64,000 bases of DNA from Sarcina ventriculi (lineage in GTDB: Bacteria > Bacillota > Clostridia > Clostridiales > Clostridiaceae), in contig NZ_UAUL01000010.1 of assembly GCF_900456775.1 (NCBI RefSeq), forward strand, positions 62,001-126,000, given 5' to 3'. Shown piece by piece: positions 16,505 to 27,535 of this stretch. Made by a program: the position numbers and the translations under genes. The notes beneath the pieces were generated by a model, which saw nothing but the letters and a program-made list of their open reading frames with translations, was not told the DNA's origin and made no database searches. Numbering within the stretch: the stretch's first letter is position 1; each line of letters begins with the position of its first letter.

Positions 16505-17848
16505 ATGATTAGAAAAATTCTAATAGCCAATAGGGGGGAAATAGCGGTTAGGATTATAAGAGCTTGCAAGGAACTTGGAATATCAACCGTTGCTGTTTAT
16601 TCAGAGCAAGATAAAGATGCTATGCATACACAACTTGCAGATGAAGCTATTTGCATAGGAAGTGGAAAATCTAAAGAATCTTATCTAAATTCCACTAATA
16701 TATTAAGTGCTGCTGTAGCTACTAAAAGTAACGCTATACACCCAGGTTTTGGATTTTTATCAGAAAATGCGACTTTTGCAGCTATGTGTGAGGCTTGTAA
16801 CATAAAGTTTATAGGTCCTAGATCAGAAACCATAGATTTATTAGGAAATAAATCTATGGCTAGAGAAGTTATGACTAGGGCAAAAGTACCAGTTATACCT
16901 GGAAGTAAAGGAATAATTGAAACATTTGAGAAAGCTAAAAGTGAAGCTAAAAGAATTGGATACCCTATAATGATAAAGGCTTCATCAGGTGGAGGCGGAA
17001 AAGGTATAAGGCTTGTAAGAAAAGAAGATGAGCTTGAAAATGCTTTTTATACTGCTAAAAGTGAAGGAGCTACAAATTTTGGGGATGATTCTGTATATAT
17101 GGAGAAATTTATAGAGAATCCTAGACACATAGAATTTCAAATAATAGCAGATAATTATGGAAATGTTATACATTTAGGTGAAAGAGATTGTTCTATACAA
17201 AGACGTAATCAAAAAGTTTTGGAAGAAGCACCAGCTAAGGTTTTAACTGAAGAGCTTAGAGAAAAGATGGGTATTGCTGCTATAAATGGAGCTAAAGCAG
17301 CAGGATATGTTAATGCTGGAACAATGGAATTTCTTCTAGATAAGCATGGGAATTTTTATTTTATGGAAATGAACACTAGAATTCAAGTAGAGCATCCGGT
17401 AACTGAAATGATAACTTCTGTAGATATTGTAAAGGAACAAATAAATATTGCAAATAATAATAAATTATCATTTTCTCAAGATGATGTAGTGTTAAGAGGT
17501 CATGCAATAGAATGTAGAATAAATGCAGAGATGCCAGACAAAAATTTTGCTCCATGCCCTGGAAAAATAACATTTTTAAATATACCAGGAGGAAATGGTG
17601 TAAGGGTTGATACTGCAGTTTATTCAGGATATACTATTCCACCTCTTTACGATTCAATGATAGCAAAACTTATAGTCCATGGAAAAAATAGAGATGAAGC
17701 TATACATAAGATGATAAGGGCACTAGAAGAATTTGTGATAGAGGGAATAGAAAGCAATATAGATTTCCAATTTGATATATTAAATAATGATGTATTTAAA
17801 TCAGGAAATTTTGATACTAGCTTTATAAATCAGGAATTTAATATGTGA
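16505..17848 (+). CDS. accC: Acetyl-CoA carboxylase, biotin carboxylase subunit
   Basis: AccC uses ATP and bicarbonate to carboxylate biotin on AccB. The N-terminal IANRGEIAVRIIRACKELG starts the pre-ATP-grasp domain. The ATP loop is KASSGGGGKGIRLV, the metal site EMNTRIQVEHPVTEM, and the catalytic region includes the RDCSIQRRNQK segment. Length is 447 residues. It is 14 bases after fabZ and 12 before accD. Confidence 0.98.
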   Translation: MIRKILIANRGEIAVRIIRACKELGISTVAVYSEQDKDAMHTQLADEAICIGSGKSKESYLNSTNILSAAVATKSNAIHPGFGFLSENATFAAMCEACNIKFIGPRSETIDLLGNKSMAREVMTRAKVPVIPGSKGIIETFEKAKSEAKRIGYPIMIKASSGGGGKGIRLVRKEDELENAFYTAKSEGATNFGDDSVYMEKFIENPRHIEFQIIADNYGNVIHLGERDCSIQRRNQKVLEEAPAKVLTEELREKMGIAAINGAKAAGYVNAGTMEFLLDKHGNFYFMEMNTRIQVEHPVTEMITSVDIVKEQINIANNNKLSFSQDDVVLRGHAIECRINAEMPDKNFAPCPGKITFLNIPGGNGVRVDTAVYSGYTIPPLYDSMIAKLIVHGKNRDEAIHKMIRALEEFVIEGIESNIDFQFDILNNDVFKSGNFDTSFINQEFNM

Positions 17849-17860
17849 TGGTGATTTTAT

Positions 17861-18730
17861 ATGGGAATATTTAAAAAAAGGCAATATGCGACTGTTAATG
17901 TTGCCCAAAATGAAACAAATAGTCCAAATGTTCCAGATGGGTGTTGGACAAAATGTAATAAATGTGGGAAAATATTATATTCTAAAATATTAGAAGAAAA
18001 TAATGGGATATGCTATCATTGTCATGGTTATTTTAGGTTAGGTGCTTATGAAAGAATAGATTCTATATGTGATTTAGATACATTTGAAGAATTTAATCAA
18101 GAAATTAAATCAAACAATATAAGAAACTTTCCAAATTATGATAAAAAGTTAAAAGATAGTAAAGAAAAAAGTGGCTTAAATGAAGGTGTTGTAACTGGAT
18201 ATTCAAAAATTGGTGGAATAAAAAACGTAATTTGCGTAATGGATTCAAACTTTATGATGGGAAGTATGGGAGCTGGAGTTGGAGAAAAAATAACTTTAGC
18301 TGTTGAAATAGCAACTAAAGAAAACTTACCTATTATAATATTTACAACATCTGGTGGTGCTAGAATGCAAGAAGGAATAATTTCACTTATGCAAATGGCA
18401 AAAATCAGTTCAGCTTTAGCTAGACATAATGAAAAGGGATTGTTATATATAACTGTTTTAACTGATCCAACAACAGGTGGAGTTACAGCAAGCTTTGCTA
18501 TGTTAGGGGATATTATTTTATCAGAACCAAAAGCTCTTATTGGTTTTGCTGGCAGAAGAGTTATTGAAGGAACAATAAAAGAAAGTTTACCTGAAGATTT
18601 TCAAAGCGCTGAATTCCTTTTAGAAAAAGGGTTTGTAGATGCTATAGTTGAAAGAAAAGATTTAAGAATGACTCTTATAAGAATATTAAATATTCATTGT
18701 TCTAAGGAGGCATTAAGGTATGATAAATAA
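17861..18730 (+). CDS. accD: Acetyl-CoA carboxylase, carboxyltransferase beta subunit
   Basis: AccD is the zinc-bearing beta half of the carboxyltransferase. The ribbon is visible near residues 28-50 (CNKCG and CYHCH). The crotonase-like core has [23 protein letters not shown] and [11 protein letters not shown]. The reading frame overlaps accA by 11 bases, implying coupled translation and equal subunit amounts. Confidence 0.97.
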   Translation: MGIFKKRQYATVNVAQNETNSPNVPDGCWTKCNKCGKILYSKILEENNGICYHCHGYFRLGAYERIDSICDLDTFEEFNQEIKSNNIRNFPNYDKKLKDSKEKSGLNEGVVTGYSKIGGIKNVICVMDSNFMMGSMGAGVGEKITLAVEIATKENLPIIIFTTSGGARMQEGIISLMQMAKISSALARHNEKGLLYITVLTDPTTGGVTASFAMLGDIILSEPKALIGFAGRRVIEGTIKESLPEDFQSAEFLLEKGFVDAIVERKDLRMTLIRILNIHCSKEALRYDK

Positions 18731-19532
18731 GAAGTTAACAGCATGGGAAAGATTATCTATAGCTAGAAGCCCTCAAAGACCAACATCACTAGATTATATA
18801 AAATTAATTTTTAAAGATTTTTTTGAGCTTCACGGTGACAGGAATTTTAGAGATGATAAGGCTTTAATTGGTGGTATTGCATTTTTAGGAGAAATGCCTG
18901 TTACTGTTATTGGCATACAAAAAGGAAAAAATTTAAAAGAAAATTTAGAAACAAATTTTGGTTCATTGCATCCAGAAGGGTATAGAAAAGCTCTTAGGCT
19001 TATGAAACAAGCAGAGAAGTTTAAAAGACCTGTAATTTGTTTTATAAATACTGCTGGTGCATATTGTGGCGTTGGAGCTGAAGAAAGAGGTCAAGGAGAA
19101 GCTATTGCTAAAAATCTTATAGAAATGTCTATGCTTAAAGTTCCTATAATTTCTATAATAATAGGAGAAGGAGGTAGTGGCGGAGCTATAGGTCTTGCAA
19201 ATTCAGATAGGGTTTGGATGCTTGAAAACTCAGTTTATTCAGTGTTATCACCTGAAGGATTTGCATCAATATTATTTAAAGATCCATCAAAGTCAAAAGA
19301 GGTAGCGGAACTTATGGAAATAACTTCTTTTGACCTATTAGAAAAAGGTGTTATAGAGAAGATAATACCAGAGCCAAAGGGTGGAGCTGAAAAAGATGTA
19401 GTCTCAGTTGCTAACAATATAAAAAAGGAACTTGTAGAAGAATTAAACATTCTTTTAAATATGAATATTGATGAGCTTTTAAATGCTAGGTATGCTAGAT
19501 TTAGAAAGTTTGGTAAACTTGAAATAAGTTGA
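18720..19532 (+). CDS. accA: Acetyl-CoA carboxylase, carboxyltransferase alpha subunit
   Basis: AccA pairs with AccD to move the carboxyl group from biotin to acetyl-CoA. It shows [33 protein letters not shown] and [18 protein letters not shown]. It has 270 residues, somewhat short against the 315 or so of Escherichia coli AccA but usual for Firmicutes. AAGGAGG within accD serves its ATG. It is the last gene of the fab-acc run; the terminator at 19533-19566 starts at its stop codon. Confidence 0.97.
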   Translation: MINKKLTAWERLSIARSPQRPTSLDYIKLIFKDFFELHGDRNFRDDKALIGGIAFLGEMPVTVIGIQKGKNLKENLETNFGSLHPEGYRKALRLMKQAEKFKRPVICFINTAGAYCGVGAEERGQGEAIAKNLIEMSMLKVPIISIIIGEGGSGGAIGLANSDRVWMLENSVYSVLSPEGFASILFKDPSKSKEVAELMEITSFDLLEKGVIEKIIPEPKGGAEKDVVSVANNIKKELVEELNILLNMNIDELLNARYARFRKFGKLEIS

Positions 19533-19566
19533 AAAAGAAAGTAGATAATTTTATCTACTTTCTTTT
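19533..19566. terminator. Intrinsic terminator of the fab-acc operon
   Basis: A 16-bp perfect stem (GAAAGTAGATAA core) with a 2-base symmetry gap and T runs on either strand. It serves accA and the facing ligase gene. Confidence 0.88.
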
Positions 19567-19574
19567 AGTTTAAA

Positions 19575-20390
19575 TTATATTCTTAATGAAATTTCAGCAG
19601 AAGATATTTTTTTTATTATACCATTTAAATCTTTAACTAATATGAAACCATTTAAATCAAAATCTAATACTTGCACAACTTCTACAGTATTATTTTTTAC
19701 TATATTAACTGTTTTATTTAGTATATATGAATTTTCTTTATAAATTTTAAAATATTCCAATGATGAATTATTTATCATTTGATTGTAGAATTTTTCTAAA
19801 TAATTTAAAAATATTGCTAGAACATAACATCTATCAATTTCTTTATTTGCTTCTATTTTAAGGGATGTTGCTTTGGGTTTTAAATCATCATTAAAATCAT
19901 CGTAAGATACATTTACGTTTATGCCTACTCCAAGAATTATATAATTTACTACGTTTTCTTTGATATTAGCTTCTGTTAAGATACCACAAACCTTTTTATT
20001 GTTTATAAGCATATCATTAGGCCATTTTATTTGTGAATTAATTCCTAGTTTTTTGAAAGTTTCATAAAGAGCACAGGAAGTTATAAGGGTTATTTTAGAT
20101 ATATCAGTTGTGGTTATTTTAGGTTTTAATAAAATTGATATCCAAAGCCCAGAGCCTTTAGGGGAGGACCAAATTCTACCTTTAGTACCTCTACCTTTTG
20201 TCTGTTCTTCTGAAATAACAATTGTACCTTCTGGACAATTTTTTTCTGCAAGGAGTTTGCAGTATGTATTTGTAGAATCAAGTGTCGTAAAATATTTAAA
20301 ATGACGGCCGATAGTTGTTGTTTTTAAGTGAGGTAAGATTTTATTTAAACTTATTTCTTTAAAGTCATTATTTAAGCTTGTTGTTTTCAT
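19575..20390 (-). CDS. birA: Biotin-protein ligase without DNA-binding domain
   Basis: The enzyme makes biotinyl-AMP and transfers biotin to a lysine such as that in AccB. The adenylate loop GRGTKGRIWSSPKGSGLW (about residues 71-88), IKWPNDMLINNKKVCGIL and LGVGINVN are characteristic. Only about 35 residues precede the catalytic domain. The winged helix of bifunctional BirA (about 60 residues) is therefore missing, and the protein should not be a biotin-operon repressor. The ATG has AAAGGATATC upstream on its strand. It is convergent with the operon that encodes its likely substrate. Confidence 0.93.
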   Translation of the reverse strand: MKTTSLNNDFKEISLNKILPHLKTTTIGRHFKYFTTLDSTNTYCKLLAEKNCPEGTIVISEEQTKGRGTKGRIWSSPKGSGLWISILLKPKITTTDISKITLITSCALYETFKKLGINSQIKWPNDMLINNKKVCGILTEANIKENVVNYIILGVGINVNVSYDDFNDDLKPKATSLKIEANKEIDRCYVLAIFLNYLEKFYNQMINNSSLEYFKIYKENSYILNKTVNIVKNNTVEVVQVLDFDLNGFILVKDLNGIIKKISSAEISLRI

Positions 20391-20708
20391 TATTGATATC
20401 CTTTCATATAAGTTATTTTAACATATATTTTTTTTTATTAGTTAAAGTTTACAAAATATTAATTTATATAAAAAATGAGTATATAAATTAAATAATCATT
20501 TATTTTATTAATAATTATAATCTAATAGTATTAAAAAATAAAATAATAATATTTAAAAGTAGATAATTTAAGAAAAAGGGAGAAAAAAAGAGTATATATT
20601 TAATATACAAGATTAATTTTTTAAAATAAAGAAAGTTTTACAATATTTTTTCATTTATATATCATAAAATTTATTGAAAAAAATTTAAATTTAAATTATA
20701 TTATAAGA
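20391..20708. other. 318-base AT-rich intergenic region
   Basis: It separates the divergent ligase and YfhO genes. It is mostly A and T runs. I see no structured RNA, operator or open frame that I would defend, and there is no good ribosome site before the YfhO ATG. Confidence 0.5.
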
Positions 20709-23384
20709 ATGAATAATAATTTAACAAAAACCAAAGAAAATAATAAAAATCATTTTAAACTTTATTTACTACTAAGTTTTGTAATTCCTTTTATAATACT
20801 ATTTTTAGCTTATACTTTAAACGGTATAGGTTTTTTAGGGAATAAAAGTGTTCTTGTTGGAGATTTAAGAGACCAATATGTAAATTTTTATTCTCAGTAT
20901 CAAACTATATTAAGAAGCGGAGATTTCTCAAAACTTTTATATTCATGGAATTTAGGTTTTGGTGGAAACTTTTTAGGACTATTTACTTATTATTTAGCAA
21001 GTCCTGTATCACTTTTAGTATTATTATTTCCAAAAGATCAGCTTGCAGCAGCTATGGAATTTATGATACTTGTAAAAGTTTCATTAGCTTCTTTAACATT
21101 TTTTATTTACATAAAATATGTGTATAAAAGAGTAAGTTTAATGTCTGTACTATTTAGTACTATGTATGGTCTTATGAGTTATGCAGTAGTATTTTCTTTA
21201 GACCTTATGTGGTTAGATGGAATAATTTTTCTTCCTTTAATTTTGATAGGTGTTAGAAGGTTAGTTTTCCAACATAAAATAGGGGTATTTATATTATTTT
21301 TAGCTATGATGTTCGTGGCTAACTATTACATAGCATATCCTGTTGGCATATTTACTTTTTTATATTTTACAGCTATTTATTTTACAGAAAATAGTATAAA
21401 AGATATAAGAGGATACATAAAAAAATTTTTAATATTTGTATTAGGAGGAGTTATAGCAGCAGCGTGTGCAGCGGTTATAATTATACCTACATACTTTTCA
21501 TTAAAAAATGGAGGTGCAACTACTTTAGATAGTCAATTGTTAGTTAGCTCTACATTTGGATCTACTATTGAAAAATTTTTTATGGGCACATTTAATTCAG
21601 TTTCTTATGGTTCACCTAATATATACTGTGGGCTATTACCATTACTGCTTATAGTTCCATACTTTTTCAATAAAAAAATTAGAGCTAAAGAAAAAATAAT
21701 TGACTTAATATTTATAGCAATATTATTAGTAAGTTTTGCTTCGCCTTTTTTAACATGGGCATGGCAAGATTTTAATATACCTATATGGTATATGTTTAGA
21801 TATTCTTTTGTATTTTCTTTTTTAGTCCTTATAATAGCATATAAGACTATAGAGAACTTAGATGATACCCCTATTATAGGAATAATAGTATCGGTGTTAT
21901 TTTTAGGTTCTGGAATATATTATATTTTAGCGTATGGTATTGGAGAGAGTGTAAACAGAGCAGTATCTCCAACTCTTATAGAACATATAAATTTACTACC
22001 AGTAAATCGTATCCTTCTTTATGCTAATTTGATTTTTATAATTATTTATGCAGTTCTTATTATTATGTTAAGGCTTAAAGTAAAAAAGAAAAAATTCATA
22101 ATGGGTGTAATATTTGTATTAATTTTTGGAGAAATGCTATTTGCAGCAACAACATATTTAAACAATGTGTATTCTCAGATAGGATACTTATCTAAGGGTG
22201 CATTTACTGATGTATTATCTGTTGAACCAGATGTGAAAGCAGTTCAAAGTAGTGATAAAAGTTTTTATAGGATGGAGCAATTAAATACAGTTGAAAGATT
22301 CAATGAAGGAATAGCTTTAAACTATAATAGCATATCAACATTTACGTCTTTAAATTATAGAAGTTTAGACAGTTTCCTAACTAACACATTTGGTGTTCAA
22401 GATGGTGGAACAGGAATTGCTTTATCTCTTCAATACAAAAGTACAACTGAGGTCTTAGATTCATTATTTGATATAAAATATATTCTATCTAAAGAACCTT
22501 TAGGAGGTTTTTATACTAATAATATTGAGGGAGTAAATAGATATATAAATAAAAATAAATATGCTCTACCAATAGGATATGTTGTAAATAATTATGCATT
22601 ATCAAAAAATATAAAATATACAAATTCAGATTATTTTGCAAACACTAACATATTGTTAAATTCATTCTTAGGATATGCTAAAGATGGAAATGGGTATAAA
22701 GAATATTTAAAACCTATAGATTATACAACAACCCTTCAAAATATATCTGTATTAAAACAAACATCAGATTATGCTAAGCTAGCGCTTACAGATCCTGATT
22801 ATTCAGGAATTGTTAGACTACATTTTACAAGTAATTCAAATCAACAAGTTTATTTAGATTTGAATAATGGAGACAGTAATCAATGTACAGTTTATGTAAA
22901 TGGTAAGGAAATAGGAATTTATAGTGCATGGGATGAACCAGCTGTTATGGATTTAGGATATTTTACAGAAGGTGAAAGTGCAACTGTATCAATTAAATTT
23001 ACAAATGAAAATGCAGAGCTTGGTGTTGTACAATTATACGGATTAAATCAAAATGAATTTAGTAGAGCTTATGAAACTTTAAATTCACAAAGCATGCAAA
23101 ATATAAAGGTAACTAACACAAAAATATCTGGAACAGCATATGGAACTGAAGATAATAATGTTCTTTTCTTATCTGTACCTTATGATAAGGGATGGCATGC
23201 TTATATAAATGGTAAAAAAGTTTCAATAGAAAACTTTAATGGTTTTATGGCTATTAAGTTAAATCAAGGACAACAAACTGTAATGCTTAAGTTTAGCCCG
23301 CAAGGTTTTGATATAGGTGTTATTATATCAATTGTAAGTATTATACTTTTAGTTTATATATTTATTAGGGAAAGACGATATTAA
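20709..23384 (+). CDS. YfhO-family multipass membrane protein
   Basis: An 891-residue protein with about a dozen hydrophobic helices in the first 490 residues, one more at the very end (VIISIVSIILLVYIF), and a large soluble segment between. The first loop has VLVGDLRDQYVNFYSQY, the conserved Asp-containing element of YfhO proteins, which resembles the GT-C glycosyltransferase loop. YfhO proteins are linked to sugar decoration of cell-wall polymers in Bacillus and Listeria; the exact donor and target here are unknown. The ATG lacks a clear Shine-Dalgarno (preceding bases ATTATAAGA), unlike its neighbours. A terminator follows at 23404-23432. Confidence 0.9.
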   Translation: MNNNLTKTKENNKNHFKLYLLLSFVIPFIILFLAYTLNGIGFLGNKSVLVGDLRDQYVNFYSQYQTILRSGDFSKLLYSWNLGFGGNFLGLFTYYLASPVSLLVLLFPKDQLAAAMEFMILVKVSLASLTFFIYIKYVYKRVSLMSVLFSTMYGLMSYAVVFSLDLMWLDGIIFLPLILIGVRRLVFQHKIGVFILFLAMMFVANYYIAYPVGIFTFLYFTAIYFTENSIKDIRGYIKKFLIFVLGGVIAAACAAVIIIPTYFSLKNGGATTLDSQLLVSSTFGSTIEKFFMGTFNSVSYGSPNIYCGLLPLLLIVPYFFNKKIRAKEKIIDLIFIAILLVSFASPFLTWAWQDFNIPIWYMFRYSFVFSFLVLIIAYKTIENLDDTPIIGIIVSVLFLGSGIYYILAYGIGESVNRAVSPTLIEHINLLPVNRILLYANLIFIIIYAVLIIMLRLKVKKKKFIMGVIFVLIFGEMLFAATTYLNNVYSQIGYLSKGAFTDVLSVEPDVKAVQSSDKSFYRMEQLNTVERFNEGIALNYNSISTFTSLNYRSLDSFLTNTFGVQDGGTGIALSLQYKSTTEVLDSLFDIKYILSKEPLGGFYTNNIEGVNRYINKNKYALPIGYVVNNYALSKNIKYTNSDYFANTNILLNSFLGYAKDGNGYKEYLKPIDYTTTLQNISVLKQTSDYAKLALTDPDYSGIVRLHFTSNSNQQVYLDLNNGDSNQCTVYVNGKEIGIYSAWDEPAVMDLGYFTEGESATVSIKFTNENAELGVVQLYGLNQNEFSRAYETLNSQSMQNIKVTNTKISGTAYGTEDNNVLFLSVPYDKGWHAYINGKKVSIENFNGFMAIKLNQGQQTVMLKFSPQGFDIGVIISIVSIILLVYIFIRERRY

Positions 23385-23403
23385 TAATTTAAGATATTAA
23401 AAT

Positions 23404-23432
23404 AAAAAGTCATACTTTATGTATGGCTTTTT
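23404..23432 (+). terminator. Intrinsic terminator
   Basis: A 12-bp stem (AAAAAGTCATAC with GTATGGCTTTTT, one G-T pair), a 5-base loop and a T tail. Confidence 0.85.
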
Positions 23433-23541
23433 GTTTTAATATATGTTTTGTATTAAAGATATTATAATGTTATAATCATTAAATGAATTAGATATTAATT
23501 TTTATATAATAAATTAGCAAGAGATGAGAGTGATATTAAAA

Positions 23542-25524
23542 ATGAGTGAGAATAAATTTTTACCTATTTGTAAAAAAGATATGGAGGAGAGAGGATGGGA
23601 AGTCTGTGATTTTATAATAGTTACAGGGGACGCTTATATTGACCACCATAGTTTTGGTACTGCTGTAATATCAAGAGTTTTAGAAAATGCGGGATATAAA
23701 GTTGGAATAATTTCTCAACCAAATTGGAATAACATAGATGATTTTAAAAAGTTAGGAAGACCAAGGTTGGCTTTTTTAGTTAATGCTGGTAATATGGACT
23801 CTATGGTAAATCACTATACTGTTAGCAAAAGAATTAGAGAAAAGGACTATTATTCTCCTGGTGGAAAGATGGGGTTAAGACCAGATAGAGCAACTATAGT
23901 TTATTGTAATAAAGTTCGTGAAGCCTTTAAAGATGTGGATATATTAATTGGAGGAGTAGAAGCTAGTCTTAGAAGGTTTGCTCATTATGATTATTGGAGT
24001 GATAAGGTTAGGCAGTCTATTTTAATAGATAGTGGGGCAGATCTTTTGGTTTATGGCATGAGTGAGAAACAAATAGTAGAGGTTGCAAATTATTTAAATG
24101 ATGGTTTCCCAGCTAAGTATATAAGAAGTGTAGCGGGAACGTGTTACACAGTTGATAGTTTAGATGAACTTTATGAAGAGTATATAGAAATTCCAACATT
24201 CAAAGAGGTGGCAAGTGATATTGAAAAATATTGTGAAGCTTTTAGAATTCAATATGAAGAGCAAGATCCTTTTAGAGGTCATACTTTAGTTCAAAGAAAT
24301 TTAGATAAGTATGTAGTTATAAATAAGCCTGAGAGACCTTTGGTTAGGGAAGAACTCGATATTGTTTATGGACTTCCATATCAAAAAGATTACCATCCGA
24401 TATATGAAGAGCAAGGAGGAGTCCCTGCTATTGAGGAAATAAAATTTAGTATAGTAAGTTCTAGAGGATGTTCTGGTAACTGTTCATTTTGTGCTATTAC
24501 ATTTCATCAAGGAAGAATTGTTACAAGTAGAAGTCAAGATTCCATAGTTAAAGAAGCTGAGGATATAACAGAGTTTAAAGATTTTAAAGGCTATATTCAT
24601 GATGTAGGAGGTCCTACTGCAAACTTTAGAAAGGCTTCTTGTGAGAAACAACTTATTTATGGTGCGTGTAAGAAAAAACAATGTATGTCCCCGAGTATAT
24701 GCAAAAATATGGAGGTAGATCATAGCGAATACTTAGAGCTTTTAAGAAAAGTTAGAAGTGTCAAAGGGATAAAAAAGGTATTCGTTCGTTCAGGACTTAG
24801 ATATGATTATATAATGGCAGATAAGAAGAGAGATAAATTTATAAAAGAACTTTCAGAATATCATGTAAGTGGTCAGTTAAAGGTTGCGCCTGAACATATA
24901 TCAGAAAATGTTCTAAAATATATGGGAAAACCAGCTGGAAAAGTTTATGATGAATTTAGAGAAAAATTTTTTAGAATAAATAAAGAACTTGGAAAGAAGC
25001 AATATATAATTCCCTATCTTATGTCAAGCCATCCAGGAAGCACTTTAAAAGATGCCATAATTTTAGCAGAATATTTAAGAGATATAAAATATCAACCAGA
25101 ACAAGTGCAAGATTTTTATCCAACGCCAGGAACACTATCTACAACAATGTTTTATACAGGACTTGATCCATTTACAATGAAGAAAGTGTATGTACCAAAA
25201 ACGAAAGAAGAGAAGGCTATGCAAAGGGCTCTTTTACAATTTAGTAAACCTAAAAACTATAATATAGTTTATGATGCTTTAATTAAGGCTGGAAGAGAAG
25301 ATTTAATAGGAAATGGACCTAAATGTCTTATAAAATCTAAAGAACAAAGATATAAAGAAACGCATGGGTTAACTAGAAGAAAAAGTGATAAATTTGTAAA
25401 ATCAAATAATAAAAAGAGTAGAAAAAGTGAAATGCATTTTAATCCAGGAAAAGATAAAATGAAGGATAAAAGAGGTAATAGCTTGAGAGGCAAAGGAATT
25501 AAAGTTTCTAGTAAGAGAAGATAA
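23542..25524 (+). CDS. YgiQ-family radical SAM protein
   Basis: A large radical SAM enzyme. The iron-sulfur cysteines are in [20 protein letters not shown] (CxxxCxxC). The N-terminal [20 protein letters not shown] is a family mark, and [14 protein letters not shown] lies in the C-terminal domain. The tail after residue about 610 is lysine/arginine-rich and low-complexity, possibly for RNA binding. The YgiQ reaction is not established. I place the start at the ATG at 23542 because family members begin close to [13 protein letters not shown] and GAGAGTGAT precedes it; an in-frame ATG at 23524 would add six residues. It has no operon partner. Confidence 0.93.
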   Translation: MSENKFLPICKKDMEERGWEVCDFIIVTGDAYIDHHSFGTAVISRVLENAGYKVGIISQPNWNNIDDFKKLGRPRLAFLVNAGNMDSMVNHYTVSKRIREKDYYSPGGKMGLRPDRATIVYCNKVREAFKDVDILIGGVEASLRRFAHYDYWSDKVRQSILIDSGADLLVYGMSEKQIVEVANYLNDGFPAKYIRSVAGTCYTVDSLDELYEEYIEIPTFKEVASDIEKYCEAFRIQYEEQDPFRGHTLVQRNLDKYVVINKPERPLVREELDIVYGLPYQKDYHPIYEEQGGVPAIEEIKFSIVSSRGCSGNCSFCAITFHQGRIVTSRSQDSIVKEAEDITEFKDFKGYIHDVGGPTANFRKASCEKQLIYGACKKKQCMSPSICKNMEVDHSEYLELLRKVRSVKGIKKVFVRSGLRYDYIMADKKRDKFIKELSEYHVSGQLKVAPEHISENVLKYMGKPAGKVYDEFREKFFRINKELGKKQYIIPYLMSSHPGSTLKDAIILAEYLRDIKYQPEQVQDFYPTPGTLSTTMFYTGLDPFTMKKVYVPKTKEEKAMQRALLQFSKPKNYNIVYDALIKAGREDLIGNGPKCLIKSKEQRYKETHGLTRRKSDKFVKSNNKKSRKSEMHFNPGKDKMKDKRGNSLRGKGIKVSSKRR

Positions 25525-25545
25525 TTTCTACAATATATTAAAATT

Positions 25546-25590
25546 AAATAAACTCCTAAATAAAGTTTATATTATTTAGGAGTTTATTTT
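25546..25590. terminator. Bidirectional intrinsic terminator
   Basis: A 16-bp perfect stem (AAATAAACTCCTAAAT with its complement) around 12 bases, between the convergent YgiQ and aspD genes. Confidence 0.85.
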
Positions 25591-27215
25591 TATGTAGTTT
25601 TTTTCCATTCAGAAACAAAATCATTTAAAATCTTTTTAAGAGCTATACCAATTTCAATATAAGCCTCATCTTTAAGATTAGCCAAAGAAATTCTGATAGA
25701 CCATTCAGGGGCTGAAAAACCACCACCACTTAATAATACGATAGAGGATTCTTTTGCAAGTCTGAATAAAACATCTACGGTTTTAAAATTAGATTTTAAG
25801 TAATTTGAGAACTCATTTCCATAATTTAAATTTGCCCATTCTAATAAATCAAATTCACAGTAATAGCAAGCATCAAGCTTATTCATTTTTAAAGGAAGTC
25901 CAAGACTTTGAAATAAAAGTTTTTTACGAACATGGCAAATTTCCATAGTAAGTTTTTTATAATTATTATTCTTATCTAAAATAGAAAATATAGAAAAGAA
26001 TGCCATTTGAACCTGCTGTGGAGTAGAAAGCCCTGCAGTATGATTTAGAGCAACTTGTCTGCTATCTGCTACTAATCTGTCAATAAATTTAATATCTTCA
26101 GGTGTTGTTGATAAACCTTCATATCTTCTGTGTAATTCTTTCTTTTCATAAAAAGGAAGTTTTTTTAGTAAGTTATCAAATACATTGTTTTCGTGAATTG
26201 CCATAGTTCCAAGACGCCATCCTGTAACGCCAAAATACTTAGAATATGAATAAACACCTATGGTATTGTAAGGAAGCTTAGACATAAGTGATTGAAAACC
26301 ATCAACAAATGTTCCATATACATCATCAGATATTATCATTATATCTTTATTATAATTTTTAATTATATTAACAAGTTCTTCAGTGCATTTAGGGCTTAAA
26401 GCGATAGATGCAGGATTGCTTGGATTGACTATAAAAAGAGCTTTAACAGAAGGATCTTTTAACTTTTCAAGTTCAGATTTTGGATATTGCCAAGTATGTG
26501 CACCTTCTGGGGTTAATTCATTGGCAATTATAGGAACTATTTCTAAATCATAATTAGGAAGTATTGGTATCTCTAAGTATGGTGTAAAAATAGGTGTCAT
26601 TAATGCTATTTTGTCACCTTTATGCAAAAGTTTATTTGCACTTAAAGAATTAAATAAATAACACATAGCGGAGGTAGCACCTTCTACGGCAAAAATATTG
26701 AATTTTCCATCTGGTTCATTATTAGAGCATAATTCTTGTATAAGGTAATCATGAACTACAACTTCAATTTTAGACAACATTCTTTCAGGAAGTGGATAAT
26801 CACATCCGATTATTCCGTTTACAAGTTCAAATACCCATTCATCTGGATTGAATTTTTTATCATTAATTCCATAATTAATAATATCTTTTAGAAGCTTAGT
26901 TCCTGGATAATTATGATTTTTTTCGATGTATTCAAAAAACCTATTTGCTATTCCATATTTTTGAGGAATTCCAGCTAAATCTTCATGACACCAAGATTGT
27001 TTAGCTTCTTGGGTCGCAAAATGACCAAAAGTAAAAAAAGCATCTCTAGGGGTAGAGGCAATCCAGTTTGGATTTCCACGTCCAGCATCTAAAAGCGCTC
27101 TTGTGCTTTTTTTTTGAGATGTTTCTGCCAAATCTATTAACTGATTTTTAAATTCAAAGGGACTTATTTTCCCATAAATTTTTTCTAGTTCTTTGCGTTC
27201 TAAATTAATATCCAT
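25590..27215 (-). CDS. aspD: Aspartate 4-decarboxylase / aspartate aminotransferase
   Basis: AspD removes the beta-carboxyl of L-aspartate to give L-alanine and CO2, and has side transaminase activity. The fold is PLP type I. The lysine that binds PLP is in SYSKYFGVTGWRLG, with IVNPSNPAS and ISDDVYGTF before it. The 541-residue length and the N-terminal DAGRGNPNW are those of the AspD subfamily; ordinary aspartate aminotransferases are about 400. The decarboxylase is long known from clostridia. In some bacteria an AspT antiporter gene is adjacent and yields proton-motive force; none is present here. Start chosen at the ATG with CAGGAG upstream. Confidence 0.93.
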   Translation of the reverse strand: MDINLERKELEKIYGKISPFEFKNQLIDLAETSQKKSTRALLDAGRGNPNWIASTPRDAFFTFGHFATQEAKQSWCHEDLAGIPQKYGIANRFFEYIEKNHNYPGTKLLKDIINYGINDKKFNPDEWVFELVNGIIGCDYPLPERMLSKIEVVVHDYLIQELCSNNEPDGKFNIFAVEGATSAMCYLFNSLSANKLLHKGDKIALMTPIFTPYLEIPILPNYDLEIVPIIANELTPEGAHTWQYPKSELEKLKDPSVKALFIVNPSNPASIALSPKCTEELVNIIKNYNKDIMIISDDVYGTFVDGFQSLMSKLPYNTIGVYSYSKYFGVTGWRLGTMAIHENNVFDNLLKKLPFYEKKELHRRYEGLSTTPEDIKFIDRLVADSRQVALNHTAGLSTPQQVQMAFFSIFSILDKNNNYKKLTMEICHVRKKLLFQSLGLPLKMNKLDACYYCEFDLLEWANLNYGNEFSNYLKSNFKTVDVLFRLAKESSIVLLSGGGFSAPEWSIRISLANLKDEAYIEIGIALKKILNDFVSEWKKTT

Positions 27216-27535
27216 GTAATTTTAGTACTCCTGTTGTATTTTATTAAAATTAATATGCTTTATATATTTGTTAGATTTTAAATTATAACATGAAGCTTAA
27301 AATTAATCCATTATCAATCAGATATAAATAAAATATTTAATAAAATAAGAACAATATAAAGATAATATTATTATGAAATTAATTAATATAGATTATTAAA
27401 AATAAATTTGTATTATATAATAATATGTAGTATAATAATTGAAGTTGATGTTTTTAATAATTTATTTTTAAATATTCAAGTAAGATATATATTTAATTAA
27501 ATAAAATTATTTTGCGATTTTAGGAGGAATTATTA
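27216..27535. other. 320-base AT-rich divergent intergenic region
   Basis: It lies between aspD and the siroheme reductase. It holds several TATAAT-like boxes (near 27413-27436) but no -35 box, riboswitch or hairpin that I can support. Confidence 0.5.
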
